Source: Euglena gracilis
Lineage: Eukaryota; Euglenida; Euglenophyceae; Euglenales
Assembly (NCBI GenBank): GCA_039621445.1
Contig: CP154956.1
Location: 85,184,474-85,248,473 of the forward strand
Direction: 5' to 3'
Length of the DNA: 64,000 nt
Notes under the pieces: model-generated
Seen by the model: only the letters and a program-made list of their open reading frames with translations
What the model was told of the DNA's origin: nothing
Database searches by the model: none
Shown here: positions 53,221-64,000 of the stretch, piece by piece
How positions within the stretch are numbered: the first letter of the stretch is position 1
How the letters are laid out: every line of letters starts with the position of its first letter
Position numbers and translations under genes: made by a program

Positions 53221-53946
53221 CCTAAAATGGCCAGAAGAAGTTCAAAACAGCCCCAATGAGATGCGGAAAAAAAATGCGGGAACGGACAAAACATGCTGCG
53301 GGAAAATCAGGAAAACCCTTGGAATATGCACTGAATATGCGCAAAATTTGCAAAATATGTGCTTTTGGCCCAAAAAGTGAAACATGCGCTAAATATGCGG
53401 AATGCGCGCAAAATATGCGCTCCACGTACTTCCCAGCCCCCTGCCGTTTAGGGTACCTGCTTTTAAAAGGTCAGTTGCGGGGGGGACACCCACAGGGTGG
53501 GGGGGAGGGCTGGGCAGGGTTCGATATAAAGGCAGGTGGGGGGTCGGACTCCCCTCCTCCAGCCCTAAACAGTGGCGCGGTATGGGTGACCGAAAATTTT
53601 TGACCGCCCAAAACAGCCAAAAGTCCTATTTGGGGAATTTTTGGGCAAAATTTGATAAAAATACAAAAAAAAATCTCGGCGCAAAGCGCGCAAAATGACG
53701 GAAGGAAAAATTTGACCTTTTGGTCCCGGGCACTTGGGTCAGTCCAGACTTCCCCTGGTAGGTGGGGGGGGGGGTCCGGACCCCCCTCCTCCGGTTCAGG
53801 AGGGGGCAGGGGTGAGGGATACCGCCCCACCTGAACCCCGTACACCCTCCTTGTATTGATCGAACCCTGGGGCTTCAAATAATCTGCGGAAAATAAAAGA
53901 AAAAAGCAGAGGTGTGAAGGGCATAGGGGAGGGACAAGAAGAACAC

Positions 53947-54108
53947 TTGATCCAGCACAATGTTGTCGGGTTTGATGTCACGGTACATGATGTTCATGGA
54001 ATGGAGGTACTCCAGCGCCAAAACAATCTGCGCGGTGTAGAACCTCACCCGGGGCTCATCAAACCTTCCTCCGGGGCTCTCCCGCAGCAGTGTCGCCAGT
54101 TCTCCGCC
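53947..54108 (-). CDS. AGC kinase catalytic exon 3 (catalytic loop)
   Basis: Excellent acceptor (ttttaatttcccag|) and donor CAA|gtgttc; 54 codons, phase 0 at both ends. [20 protein letters not shown] starts subdomain V, and [24 protein letters not shown] holds the catalytic loop. YRDIKPDN, with the catalytic Asp and Asn, is typical of AGC kinases. Confidence 0.85.
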
Positions 54109-55254
54109 CTGGGAAATTAAAATGCGCCATATATCCAAAAGGGAGAAAGAATCAGGGACATGACATTAATGGGGTTCTCCAGTATTTTCCAAGAAACATG
54201 CACTGCATGCTGCTTTGGTATTGGCCCAGATTGTACACCCACACCATGGGGATGCACCACGTGCACCGTGTGCACTGTGTGTGGCACAGCGCGACAAGAA
54301 TGAGGTCAACCTAAAATGACTGAATGAGATAAAAAAAAAACCCACAAAAGCGTCCATCGATTCCAAAATTGCAATTAAAAAGCATTTGGGTGAATTTGGT
54401 CATTTTTCGGTGTTTTTTTGGCCAAAATCACCTGGTTTTGCCACCAGATCTCGCCAAATCTATACCAATGGTCACCAAACCTGTGCAAATGGTCACAAAA
54501 TGGCAAAAAGTGGCAAAAAAGGGGGGCAAAAAAAGTGGATAAAAGCAGTCAGAAGTGGCCTAAAATGGCCACAAATGTGCAAAAACTGCCACCAGCAGCT
54601 AAAAATTGGTAAGCAAAAATGCATCCAAACAGCCAAAAGTGGTCTAAATTGCCAAATGTAGCCAAAATGGCCAAAAGTGGTCAAAATGGCCAAAGAAAAT
54701 GGCCAAAAAAAGGCCAAAAGTTGCTGATTTGCAGGAAACCAGACAAAAAAAGAATGAAAATCAACAATGGATGGGGTGCTGGTGGAAATTTGTGAAACTG
54801 CACATTCCGAAATGATTCTTCTCACGCGGTGCGCCACACAGTGCACGCGGTGCGAAACATCCCCCATGGGTTCGAAACTGTCGAAAATGGAGAAAAGGGA
54901 TTTGGGCCAAAAACCAGTCTCACTCTGAAAAAAACCAGTCAGAAACCCCTCCCCCCCCGGGGGGGGGGGGAGTCGGCCAGAAAGAAAATGATTGTATGTC
55001 TGGGAGGCAGGAACTTTTAAACAAGAAAACCAATAATATAACATAGCCCTGGGGACAATTTTCGGAAACCCTAATAGAAGACGCCAATCACATTTTGGGG
55101 CAAAAACACAGCCCCCGGGGGGGTTAGGTGAACACAAATTTTTTCTTGGTGAACACAGGATGGAGAAAAATTGGTGGACACACTAACTGAATTTCTGTTC
55201 ACGACCATACCATTGCTTATCGACCCCCATGGGGGGGGGGTCAGTTTCCACTTC

Positions 55255-55305
55255 TGAAAAAACCAGTCAGTCACTTTTGCCAAAAAAAACCAGTCAGTCA
55301 CTTTA
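55255..55305. repeat. Tandem AAACCAGTCAGTCACTT units
   Basis: Two units of about 23 bp in tandem. Three more lie at 55727-55797, with others at 42455-42692, 49440-50020 and 54913-54945, all in the same orientation. Confidence 0.8.
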
Positions 55306-55432
55306 CCCCCCCCTGTGTGCACTGTGGCTGTTTTTTGGTGCCTTTTATCCCTTCTTCTGGCCTGGCGCTGTTGTTCGCCTCTGGCCCTTTTGTCTGCGTA
55401 CGTGGAGGTGGCCGGAGCCTGGCGGGACTTAC

Positions 55433-55523
55433 CTTGTTAACGATGCCGGCCACCAAGCGCCCGCCTGGCACATACTCCACTTTAGTTAGGGGGGCCTCCT
55501 TCACCGTGACGACGCACCGGTTA
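55433..55523 (-). CDS. Orphan exon resembling the kinase hinge
   Basis: Perfect donor (AAC AAG|gtaagt). The frame NRCVVTVKEAPLTKVEYVPG GRLVAGIVNK has VEYVPGGRL, similar to the hinge MDYMPGGEL formed by exons 2 and 3. It lies between those exons, but its phase (one base extra at the 5' side) does not allow it to replace exon 3 simply. It may be a vestigial or alternative exon, or part of another gene. Confidence 0.35.
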
Positions 55524-55726
55524 CTCCAGTCCACGACCCCAGCAGTCCACGACCCCCTTTACCCCCCCCCCCGGGGGATCGGCCATTCTTCAGGAGGCAA
55601 TGAAATTTTGCCAAAAATTCTCAAAAATCGAAAAAATTTACGGCGCCTTCGGCGCCAGGGCAGCCACTTTTCCATTTTCAGGCCAACCCCACCTCCCCCC
55701 TGGGGGGGGGGGGGGGGGGCTCTGGG

Positions 55727-55797
55727 TTAAAAAAAACCAGTCAATCACTTTGAAAAAACCAGTCAGTCACTTTGAAAAAACTAGTCAGTCACCCCCC
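55727..55797. repeat. Three tandem AAACCAGTCA(G/A)TCACTTTG units
   Basis: Period about 22 bp, directly after a G run and before a C run. Confidence 0.8.
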
Positions 55798-55952
55798 CAG
55801 GGGTGGGGTTGGACAGGTGTTAGGCAATGGTATGTTCACGACCCATGGGGTTTCCTGTTTAGTGGGGGGGTGCACAGTGAAGAAAATGCTGGCAAACAAA
55901 AGCAGAGAAATTGTCCCACTTGGGGAACAAGAACAGTGACCATCCCACACAC

Positions 55953-56108
55953 CGGCATGTAATCCATCACCAGAAAAGCGCGGTCGATGGTCTGCCACGC
56001 CCAGCGCAAAGAAACGATGAAGGGGTGCTTGATCTTGGCCATCGTGACCTTCTCTGCCTTCAAAAGCTCCACCAGATTTTGCTTCCAAAAATGCCGCTTT
56101 GACATCAC
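55953..56108 (-). CDS. AGC kinase catalytic exon 2 (helix C to hinge)
   Basis: Acceptor ttgtgctgcag| and donor CCG|gtgtgt; 52 codons, phase 0. It reads VMSKRHFWKQNLVELLKAEK then VTMAKIKHPFIVSLRWAWQT and IDRAFLVMDYMP. The Glu in AEK is the helix C partner of the ATP-site Lys. HPFIV-L and LVMDYMP are subdomains IV and V. Confidence 0.85.
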
Positions 56109-57277
56109 CTGCAGCACAACAAGGTCCAAACCACAAAGAGTTCCTGAAAGGCTGGTCCAGAGATGGGGAAGAGCAGTATGTGTCCTGGTGGAATGAAGCA
56201 TGTTGGTGCACTTTGCTTATGACAGTGCTTTGTGTGGAAAAAGAAGAAGAAAACAAATGCCCAATTGCCTTCGTAATAGTATTGTGTGATGACATTTGAG
56301 CAGAAATTTGGCACTATAAAAATTTTGGTGAGCGCAAATGGACGATTGAACACAAAACAACAATTATTTTGCTTTCAACACATGCACAAGTTTTTTTGTG
56401 ATTTGTGAGCACACCAACTTGGGGGGAACATTTGGCGTTGACCAGACTCCAACCTTCTGTTCCTCACAGACCAATCAGTTCAGAATCCAGGGATATCGAT
56501 TTTTCTAAAAAAAAATCCTTGGCAATGTGGGCCAGTTAGACAATCGCTGGCCCCAGTGGCCTGCAGGGGAGTACAAAACAAGCCCACTGCTATTTTTTTT
56601 TAACTGAAAACCCAGCCCGATTCTTGGGTCCTGCGGCGGGCAGGGTAAGTAGTGGGACGCCCCTCCCCTGGAGGCTAAAAACAAAGCCTCTTCTGGCCAC
56701 TTTGGCTGCTTTGACTGCTTTCTGGCGTATTTGGCCACCCACCATTGGCCTTTGGGGGGGGGGGTCTGGCCCCGACCTCCACAACCCTGGGTAAGGGGGG
56801 GGGGGGTGGGGGAAGGCACCCGGCCCAGGAAGCCCAGGCAGAAATGGCCCAAAATGAATGAAAATGCAAAAAAAAAAATGAAATGAAAATGAAAAAAATG
56901 ACCATTTTTGAAAATGGTCATAAAATGAAAAAAAAGACCATTTTTGGTCGTTTTTGGACACCAAAATGCAAAAAAAAGACCATTTTTTTGGCCGAACATA
57001 AACCAAAATGATCAAAATGGACAGAAATGGCAAAGATCGCAAAAAAAGTGCCCAAAAATGACTAATGTGGCCCAAATGGTTGAAAATATTCAACATTAGC
57101 CAAAATGCCCGAATCGTCATGTATCGTCCCACATCATCAAAGGTGTATGGCAGTAGTATGGGCCCAGAAAGGCCCAATGCCAATGTCAGAATGTGGCTTC
57201 GGGACAAAAAAAATGCCTGGTTTGTCGAGGACAGGTGTTGCAGGTGCTTCATATGGTTACTTACTGGTCAGAATTTG

Positions 57278-57379
57278 AAGAAGAAGAAGAAGAAGAAGAA
57301 GAAGAAGAAGAAGAAGAAGAAGAAGAAGAAGAAGAAGAAGAAGAAGAAGAAGAAGAAGAAGAAGAAGAAGAAGAAGAAA
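57278..57379. repeat. (GAA)n trinucleotide repeat
   Basis: About 34 uninterrupted AAG/GAA units. It lies in the intron between kinase exons 1 and 2. Confidence 0.97.
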
Positions 57380-57601
57380 TAATTTGTATTCGGGATTTCG
57401 GACCGCGTGTTTCAGGATGAGCACCAATGCATACCCTTCCTTCCTTCCTTCCTTGGCACAACGCACCAAGCAATGCTGGATGGACGGAGGACCACAATGG
57501 CAAAAACCGCCATCGCCCCCGAAACGGTCTGCAAACAGGTTGGGGGGGGGTTAGGTATAAGATGAGGCTCGTTCCTTGGGTGCAAGACACACACCACACA
57601 C

Positions 57602-57712
57602 CTTCATGGCGTAGAACTCCGCGTGCCCCTTCCGCCGGACCTTCCACACCTTGCCGAACGCCCCCTTGCCAAGCACCTTGATGAGCTCAAAGTCGTCCAG
57701 GCCGACCTTGTG
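57602..57712 (-). CDS. AGC kinase catalytic exon 1 (glycine loop)
   Basis: Acceptor ctctgccctacaag| and donor AAG|gtgtgt; 37 codons, phase 0. HKVGLDDFELIKVLGKGAFG KVWKVRRKGHAEFYAMK contains the GKGAFGKV nucleotide loop and the FYAMK lysine. DDFELIKVLGKGAFGKV is characteristic of AGC kinases. Together exons 1-7 cover the whole catalytic domain over about 8.6 kb. Confidence 0.87.
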
Positions 57713-58479
57713 CTTGTAGGGCAGAGCCAGGGCGGGTCCAACTGGTGGTGCGTAACCAAACGTGACATTTGACCAGAGTTTAAACCTGCGCATTTATTGG
57801 GAGGGTCGCCCCCCCCCCAAAGGCAACCCTCCCAAATAATGCATGCAGGCCTCTCTTGAATCAACAACAAATGAAAAAAAAATTGATTTGTTTGTGTTTG
57901 GGAATTAATGAATGACACTTCAGGAAAATTTCTCCACAAAAAAAGAGGTATTTTGTGTTTGACTGTCCAAATAGCACAGCTGTCATTGAGGAATTAGAAG
58001 AAAGAAGAAAAGGAAAACAAAAAAAAAATGCTGACGAAAATGACAATCCGTTTTTTCAGTGCTGATGACGATGACAATTTCAAATAAAAACAGCAGCAAT
58101 AAAACTCCAAACATTTTCTCCAGAGCAAACAAGGGCAAGCCCTGGAGGGAGCTGGCATGGTGGGGGTTCCAGGGGGAGAGCTCTCCTCACTGTTGTCGAA
58201 CATGCAAACGGCGCCCTGCCAGGCACGGGGGCAGGAAATGCCCGTCCTCTCCAACTGAGCAACGCACCTTCCTCCCCCCCAAAGCCCAATGAACACTAAA
58301 GTGACAACCCAGACAGTCCGGATGGGGGAAATTCATCAGGCATAGGTTGTATGGGCATTTGCATTGCCACAAAAGATGACACACCTCACAATCCAGCAGG
58401 GTATTAAACGAGCGGGGAGGGGGGGGGTCTCGACCCCCCACCCCGTACAAAATCACCACCCAATGACCCGCCCCCCTTG

Positions 58480-58590
58480 TCCACCGACCGGGTTCCTCCG
58501 ACCCGGGGGGGTCTTACGCCCCCCAACCTACGACTCCCGACCAGGGGGTGGTGGTCGGTATATAGGGGTGGTCGGTGGATAAAGGGGGGG
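58480..58590. repeat. CGACC / GGTGGTCGG repeats, copy 3
   Basis: TCCGACCCGGGGGGGTC, CTCCCGACCAGGGGGTGGTGGTCGG and TAGGGGTGGTCGG stand in series. Same family as 43853-43962 and 45895-46035. Confidence 0.7.
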
Positions 58591-58763
58591 GGGGGGTTGG
58601 TCACACCCTGCGGTCCGGACACCCTGATCATTCAGCATGGAGGGGGCAGGTCCACAATCAGAACACAATCACAATCATTTGTGGGAATGCACGCCGTGGG
58701 GGTGGGTTGCCTATCCCTCTTTGCCACTCAGCCTCCACAGCCCCAGGGCACAGGCAGGCACAC

Positions 58764-58858
58764 TTTGGGGAGCCGCATGCCGACCATCTTGTCCTCGTCG
58801 TCCGAATCGTAGGAGGGGCTGGCCTCCCTCTCCACCCCGTTGGCCTTCGCCTCCTCCC
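58764..58858 (-). CDS. Acidic exon upstream of the kinase domain
   Basis: Acceptor tcaacccacag| and donor CCC AAA|gtgtgc. Two bases plus 31 codons: EEAKANGVEREASPSYDSDD EDKMVGMRLPK. It ends in phase 0, matching kinase exon 1. The SPSYDSDDED patch is a typical casein-kinase-like phosphorylation context. Confidence 0.6.
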
Positions 58859-59502
58859 CTGTGGGTTGATGGCAGACAGGCGAAAAGAAAATTACCTGTT
58901 GGTGACGTGCTGGTGACTGCTGGAGTTGTACATAGTGACCTCCTGGGTGGGGAACGTTTTCTCAGGCCCAAACCACCCACCCACTTCTTTCGAACAAACC
59001 CCCACCCACCCACCCACCCACTCACCAACCCCAAGCCACCCCAAACCAGCCGAAGACCCTTGAAACTGTTTCCTGTCCGGTTTGGCCGGGCCAGGTTGAC
59101 CTTGACATGGGGCACCCCCTGGGGAGGTGGTGTCCAATGACTCCAACCCACCCACCCACTCTTGAAAACCCACCCACCCACCCAACCCCTCCGGGTGGGG
59201 GGGTCATGCAGTGAATAAATGCATGCTGGAGAAATTAACAACATAACTGCAGGACTTGGCCAGAGAAAGGGAACCCCTTCCTTCCCCTCAGGGACAATTA
59301 CGCCCACTTGCACACCCAGCCCATGACATGCGGTGTGGGCCATTTGGTCGTTTTGGGGTCAGTAAACTGGTTTCATTCCTCCAAGGCCTCACAATGGCAG
59401 GGAATGGAAGGCGTCCAGCAGGGGTTTTCTCCAGCACCCCGGGGGGTCCTGTGGGCCGGATGGAAAAAAGGTGCTGGCTGGACCCCCTCTGGGGGGTCCA
59501 GG

Positions 59503-59928
59503 GGGGAGGTCCAGCCTGCTGCATTCCCCCCCCCCTTGTCCTTGACACGCCAAAGTACGGGGAAAGTGCGGTTGACACGGGGGGTGTGTCATGGACACGC
59601 CGTGTCATGGGAACCGTACCACAAAACATGCAGCAAAATGATGGCCAGGTAATCTGGGCCTCGGTTTGAGGGCCCAATCACCATAGCATCAACAATAACT
59701 CCATTGGAACGCTCATATCTCACTAAATCACCAAACTCAAAAGAAGATGAGTTCAAAGCCATGGTTCTGTACAGAAAATGGCAACCAATTAGCTCCAGAG
59801 ACGTGAAGTGTGTCAAAAACAATTTACTCTTTTTAGGTACGGGAAAAGTGCGGTTGACACGGGGGGTGTGTCATGGACAAGGCGTGTCAAGGACAAGGGG
59901 GGGGGAATGTGGCAGCTGGTCCAAGCAG
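59503..59928. mobile_element. Small inverted-repeat element with coding fragment
   Basis: CATTCC-C(n)-TTGTCCTTGACACGCC (59521-59552) is the inverted copy of GGCGTGTCAAGGACAAG-G(n)-GAATG (59880-59910). The ends extend imperfectly to CCAGC...TGCTG. Inside is a 57-bp direct repeat (59554-59612 and 59837-59895). On the minus strand (59640-59763) a frame starts MALNSSSFEFGDLVRYERSN and continues GVIVDAMVIGPSNRGPDYLA. This resembles the small SH3-like segment found in some algal transposon proteins (from memory, uncertain). Confidence 0.5.
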
Positions 59929-60739
59929 GCACCAAAAAAAAACGTCAAAAAATCCAAATCCAGTGGGTTCGGGATTTTTTCAGTTGCAGGTACACACGAA
60001 TCCTCGACTAAGAGCCCCACTCCACCAAGTGTTATTCCCCCTGGGGACAGCATTCAAGCTGGACCTTAAAACCACAGGGGGGGGGGGGGGCAGAACAGCA
60101 ACGTCATCCATTGCCGTCGATCGCACGTCGCATTGATCAAAATTTTCATCTTCTGCTTTGCGCAAGCTTTGTGTGCTCATAAATCATTTTGGTTTATCCC
60201 CTTCGAACCAAAAACAATAAACCCGTTTTGGTGGTCACAAAACCAACAAACACTGATTTGTTGGCAGTTTTTTTCCCAGCATCATTAAAACTGCCCTTTT
60301 GCCAAAATCACCTTGTTAGGGGGGTGTTTTCGGTCATTTTAGGGGGTTGGATCTTGACCAGCAATCCTTGGGGGTGGTCTGGACTTCTTCCAGGGGGGGG
60401 GGGGGCGCCGTTCCTCCCGGACCCCCCCAATATAAATACTTAAGAACTTCCGGCCTACCAGGGTGGGGGGGCTGCCGCCCCCCCCCCCCACCCTGCAAAC
60501 CCCCTCCCCCCCTTGGGGGGGGGGAGTCCCCTAACAAACTCAACACTCACTTGACACCCTGGGGGGTTTCACTAACTTATAAAATGGAACTGAAAGGAAT
60601 GGTACAAAATTCAAACCATTTTCAAAAAATAAAAATCACATGAAATGAAAGGATGAAAATCACCAGCACGTGAGAAACCCATTCCACTGCATCCACGAAA
60701 ATGGTTTCTGTTTTCCCATTTCTATACGCGCACAACTAC

Positions 60740-60898
60740 CTGAGATGCCGTTAGCAGCCTTTGTGGCACCCGGTGGAGGTGTCCGTGGAGCTTCATGAGG
60801 GGGCTGTGGCCGTGCAGCTGTGCTGGCGGGGGGTGTCCGTGGGGCCATGTTCAAAGTTGGCGTCTGTGGAGCTGTGTTTGAGGTAGGCGTTCGTGGAG
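60740..60898 (-). CDS. Pro/Thr-rich exon with APRTP repeats
   Basis: Excellent acceptor (attttctctttgcag|) and donor ATC TCA G|gtagtt. The frame has four AP(R/Q)TP units (APRTPTSNTAPQTPTLNMAP and on), likely a disordered linker. It may be the N-terminal region of the kinase gene or of a separate minus-strand gene. Confidence 0.5.
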
Positions 60899-62703
60899 CT
60901 GCAAAGAGAAAATTTTGACCAGGTCAACAACTCCATCCCTTTCATGTGCCTCCAAGATTTCAAATCAGGCAATGCCAAAATAAAATAAATGCACCCCTTC
61001 ACCCCCCCCCAAAACCGAGGCGATAACCTCGGACTCCCAAACCAAAAAGAACCCCTGTTCAAAGGCATGCCAATTTTCAAAGATGCCTAACGCACCTGAA
61101 CAGAAATGCCAATTGATTCGAGGGTGCGATTCAAACAGGGGGGAATCGCAGCAAAAAAATGAAAATGCAACACACAAAAATACAAATAAAATTTCAGTTT
61201 GCATATCTATTCGGTTAATGCCTCCTCAAAGTTCGGTTAATGCCTCCACTTTCCAGCCTGTGCTTGGCAGAGCTTGCCAGAGCTTGACAGCTCTGTGTCC
61301 AACGAACACCATTGACACTGTTGCGCCAAAATTTACGGTCCAAAGGGGTGTGTTCGCTTGGTTTATGGGAAACAGGGGGGCGGTGTTCGATTCGGCAGGA
61401 GGGGGGTCCAGACCATACCAGTCCAGACCCCCCCTCTGGTCAGGAGAGAGGGTCTGGACCTCTGGTCTGGCCGGCCCTGCCACCTAGCGTGGCATGACCA
61501 AAGTGTATTTTTCAGCCCACTGCAAATATTGAGACAGACACTGGGACTCGGGGTTCCCTTCAAAGGCTCAAATGCAAAATGTGCACAAACAAACCAGCTG
61601 GAAGCGTTGCAGTCGCTGGGGTTGCCACCAGGCCTTTGCTTGAGACTGTGGGGGTCCACTGGTAGGGATTTACATTACAGCTGCAGCCAGAAAACAACCA
61701 ACTACACCCCCTTCCCCCTCCTGACCAGGCTGAAATTGACCAACCCCGGCCAGGGGGGTTGGAGTGTGGAGCCTGGGCAGGCAGGCGCTACCCCCCCCCC
61801 CCCCGGGGGTCGGTGCCTGCCTGGTGGTGGCCGTGTGCCCTCCCCCCCCCGGGGGGGTCGGATCTGGGTGCCTTGGAGTGCTGCCCAGCAGGGGTTTTCT
61901 TAAGGACCCCGGGGGGGGGGGGTCCAGCCTCCGGCTGGCAAAAAGGCTGCTGGCTGGAAATGAGCTGCTGGCTGGGCCCCCCCCCCCTGGGGGGATAGGG
62001 GGGGGAGGGGGGGGGTCTGGGGCTGGAGGGGTCTGGCTGGGCTGAGTCGATGAAAAACGAAAATTTCTAAATTTTTTTGCCATTTTCAACATTTTGATGG
62101 ATGGAGCTAGATCAAGGCTGGATCGGGACTGGAGGAACAGCCTAATTACTGGAAAAAAAGCAGGGATAGGTGAGCTGGGCAGCCCATTTGGCTGGCCAGC
62201 CTGCGGCCAGCTTGCCCGGCCTCCGGCCGGGCTGCACCCAACTTTATTTCACTCAACCCCCCCCCCGGGGGGGCTCCCAGCCTGAATTTGGGCTGCTGGC
62301 TGGATTTGAGCTGCTGGCTGGCTGGACCCCCCCCCCCCCGGGGGATAGGGTCCCCTCCAGCTTAAGAAAACCCCTGCTGCCCAGGCAGGCACCCCCCCCC
62401 CCGGGGTGGGGTCGGCACTGCTTTAAACTTCAGCCTGCTCCTGGTTGGGAATTTTTTTCCTCTGGCGCTTCGGTTTGATGTGGAAACATTGCTAATTTTG
62501 TTTCAAAAAAAAGACACAAAAAGCCAAAGTAGGTATTTTTAGCAACGTTTGTGGGTCAAAAAATTACTCGCACTGGTAATTTTCAACAGTTGGGGTTGTC
62601 AGCAGCCCACCCTCCGCACAGGGGGGGGGGTTAGAAACACCACTGGCCGATTTTGGACCAGCTGCAGCCCAGCCTCCCCCTCTGGGCGCTCTGAATCCTC
62701 AAG

Positions 62704-62838
62704 CTAAGGCCTGGTTGCCACTGGGGCTGCGGCAGTGGCTGTCGCGGTGGCTGGCCTTGGTGCAACTGGCACCGCTGTGGGTGCGCTGTTCAGGTTGTTG
62801 AGCTTGTTTATCATCTGTTCGATGCCGACAGATGTGCT
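62704..62838 (-). CDS. Possible exon, Ala/Thr/Pro-rich
   Basis: The frame STSVGIEQMINKLNNLNSAP continues TAVPVAPRPATATATAAAPV and stops at TAG 62704-62706 unless a donor (CCA|gtggca) is used. The acceptor is a simple gag|. Support is moderate codon bias only. Confidence 0.35.
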   Translation of the reverse strand, partial: STSVGIEQMINKLNNLNSAPTAVPVAPRPATATATAAAPVATRP

Positions 62839-63260
62839 CTCATGGCCAAGATGCTGTGGCGTGACTGACCCTCAACATTTCTCAATCCCAATGGCAAATA
62901 ATGCAAACAAATTCCTTTCTCAGTGTCAGAGGCTCAAATGCTCGGTGCCAGTGGAACCTCAGGTCCGGTCCATCTTCTTAAACGTGAGGGGTCCGAACAC
63001 CCCTGTCTGAGCACTGCCCCTCCTGGGGGGGGGGGTGCTCAGAGGCTGCCAAATAATGATTACGGGGCAGATTGTGTAACAGTGTGTGGTCCACAGAACT
63101 AAACCTCACAGCACTTTGCACGCAAGAGATGCGTTGCTAAAAAAAAATACGTAAGGAGGTCTGTGTGTCTGCAAACAATTGAGAGGGGTTCCGAGGAATT
63201 TCTGGAGGAAATGTTCGAAGTGGAAAACGTCCACAACTCTGAGGTCTGTGAAATCCTCAC

Positions 63261-63443
63261 CCCTCCCCTTGTGCGGTGCAGGCGCATCTGGGCGTGCGGC
63301 GGGGGCTGGGTGTGGGCGATGGCCTGCATGGCCTGGACCAGCTCCGCCTCCCGGGCGGCGGTGGCCGCCTGGGCGGACGCCAATGCCCGCAGTTCCATCG
63401 CCACCCGGGACTCCTGCGCCTCCCGCAGGATGGCGTTGGCAAA
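63261..63443 (-). CDS. Helical, Ala/Glu-rich exon
   Basis: Acceptor ggatgctgatcag| and donor GGA GGG|gtgagg; 61 codons, phase 0, strong G/C3. FANAILREAQESRVAMELRA and LASAQAATAAREAELVQAMQ suggest a continuous helix or coiled coil, then a His/Pro-rich end. The frame also stays open upstream (RWPDADQ). Possibly the N-terminus of the kinase or of another gene. Confidence 0.5.
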
Positions 63444-63524
63444 CTGATCAGCATCCGGCCACCGGTGGGCAGGGCAAGAAAATCTTAGCGTCGCGCGCAC
63501 ACACACCACACATACACACGCACC

Positions 63525-63763
63525 CGCACCCACACCCCCACCCCCACCCCCACCCCCACCCCCACCCCCACCCCCACCCCCACCCCCACCCCCACCCACC
63601 CACCCACCAACCCACATCCACCCACCCATCCACACACGCACACCCACCCGCACACACCACACACGCACGCACACACCCACACGCACACACACACACGCAC
63701 ACACACAGCACACACCCGCACCCCCACCCCCACCCCCACCCACCCATCCACCCAAACACATAA

Positions 63764-63862
<99 letters not shown>
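63525..63862. repeat. (CCCCCA)n, (CA)n and (CGCA)n microsatellites
   Basis: About 65 bp of CCCCCA units (63535-63600), mixed CACC/CACA, then about 60 bp of pure CA (63766-63826) and nine CGCA units. On the minus strand it reads GT/GGGGGT, like the other two GT arrays. Confidence 0.95.
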
Positions 63863-64000
63863 CTCTCAGGGAGAGGGAGGGTGAGCTTGAGCAAATGGCA
63901 TCGAGGGGTCATTTTCAGTTCCATTCATTTCAAGCTCCCTCTTGCAGGGTGATCATCCATTTGGGCGACAGAATAACATCATTGACCGCAGGGTGAGCAG

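Noticed and set aside
57065-57382. Poly-Lys, poly-Glu and poly-Ser/Leu frames
   Set aside because: They come from the (GAA)n repeat, and no splice or codon evidence supports them.

Overview
This window is nuclear DNA of a eukaryote, probably a protist or alga; the taxon cannot be fixed from the sequence. The reasons are short exons bounded by GT...AG with near-saturated G/C third codon positions, long A/T-rich or G-run/C-run introns, long dinucleotide microsatellites, and DIRS-type tyrosine-recombinase retrotransposons. No bacterial operon, Shine-Dalgarno pattern, tRNA or rRNA gene was recognised. Most long open frames are accidental products of low-complexity sequence.

Layout. (1) 1-8.5 kb: scattered plus-strand exons of an unidentified gene ending in a single membrane span and a stop at 8445, mixed with palindromic G/C tracts and a decayed DNA-transposon remnant. 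(2) 9.3-18.3 kb: further plus-strand exons. Four of them (13413-16305) have compatible splice phases for three joins and carry an AlbA_2/Schlafen-like domain. (3) 18.4-41.74 kb: a 23-kb nest of DIRS-like retrotransposons. Element A (37156-41738, minus) is structurally complete, with inverted terminal repeats and an internal complementary region made of both ends joined. Element C (18741-30693, plus) sits inside the terminal repeat of an A-type element. C is invaded by the 3'-truncated element B (20205-23738, minus), and its recombinase gene is split by a 2.6-kb insertion with three 239-bp LTRs. Element E (about 30.96-33.24 kb, minus) is a third family, cut by the internally deleted A-type element F (33245-36564, minus). 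(4) 41.7-64 kb: a minus-strand AGC-type protein kinase gene. Its catalytic exons run from 57712 down to about 49.1 kb, with an acidic exon upstream (58764-58858) and a C-terminal hydrophobic-motif exon at 44957-45075. Its introns hold an hAT-like non-autonomous element, a small inverted-repeat element and several dispersed hairpin or short-repeat families. Proline-rich and helical exons at 60.7-63.4 kb may be its N-terminus or a separate gene.

How the pieces work together. DIRS elements encode Gag, a polyprotein (reverse transcriptase, RNase H, methyltransferase-like domain) and a tyrosine recombinase in overlapping frames. The inverted termini plus the internal complementary region allow a circular intermediate that the recombinase inserts without target duplication. 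Several frames here differ only by one base in a C/G or A homopolymer, so the copies look recently active but mostly broken. The host genes are split over many kilobases by these insertions and by G/C-tract repeats.
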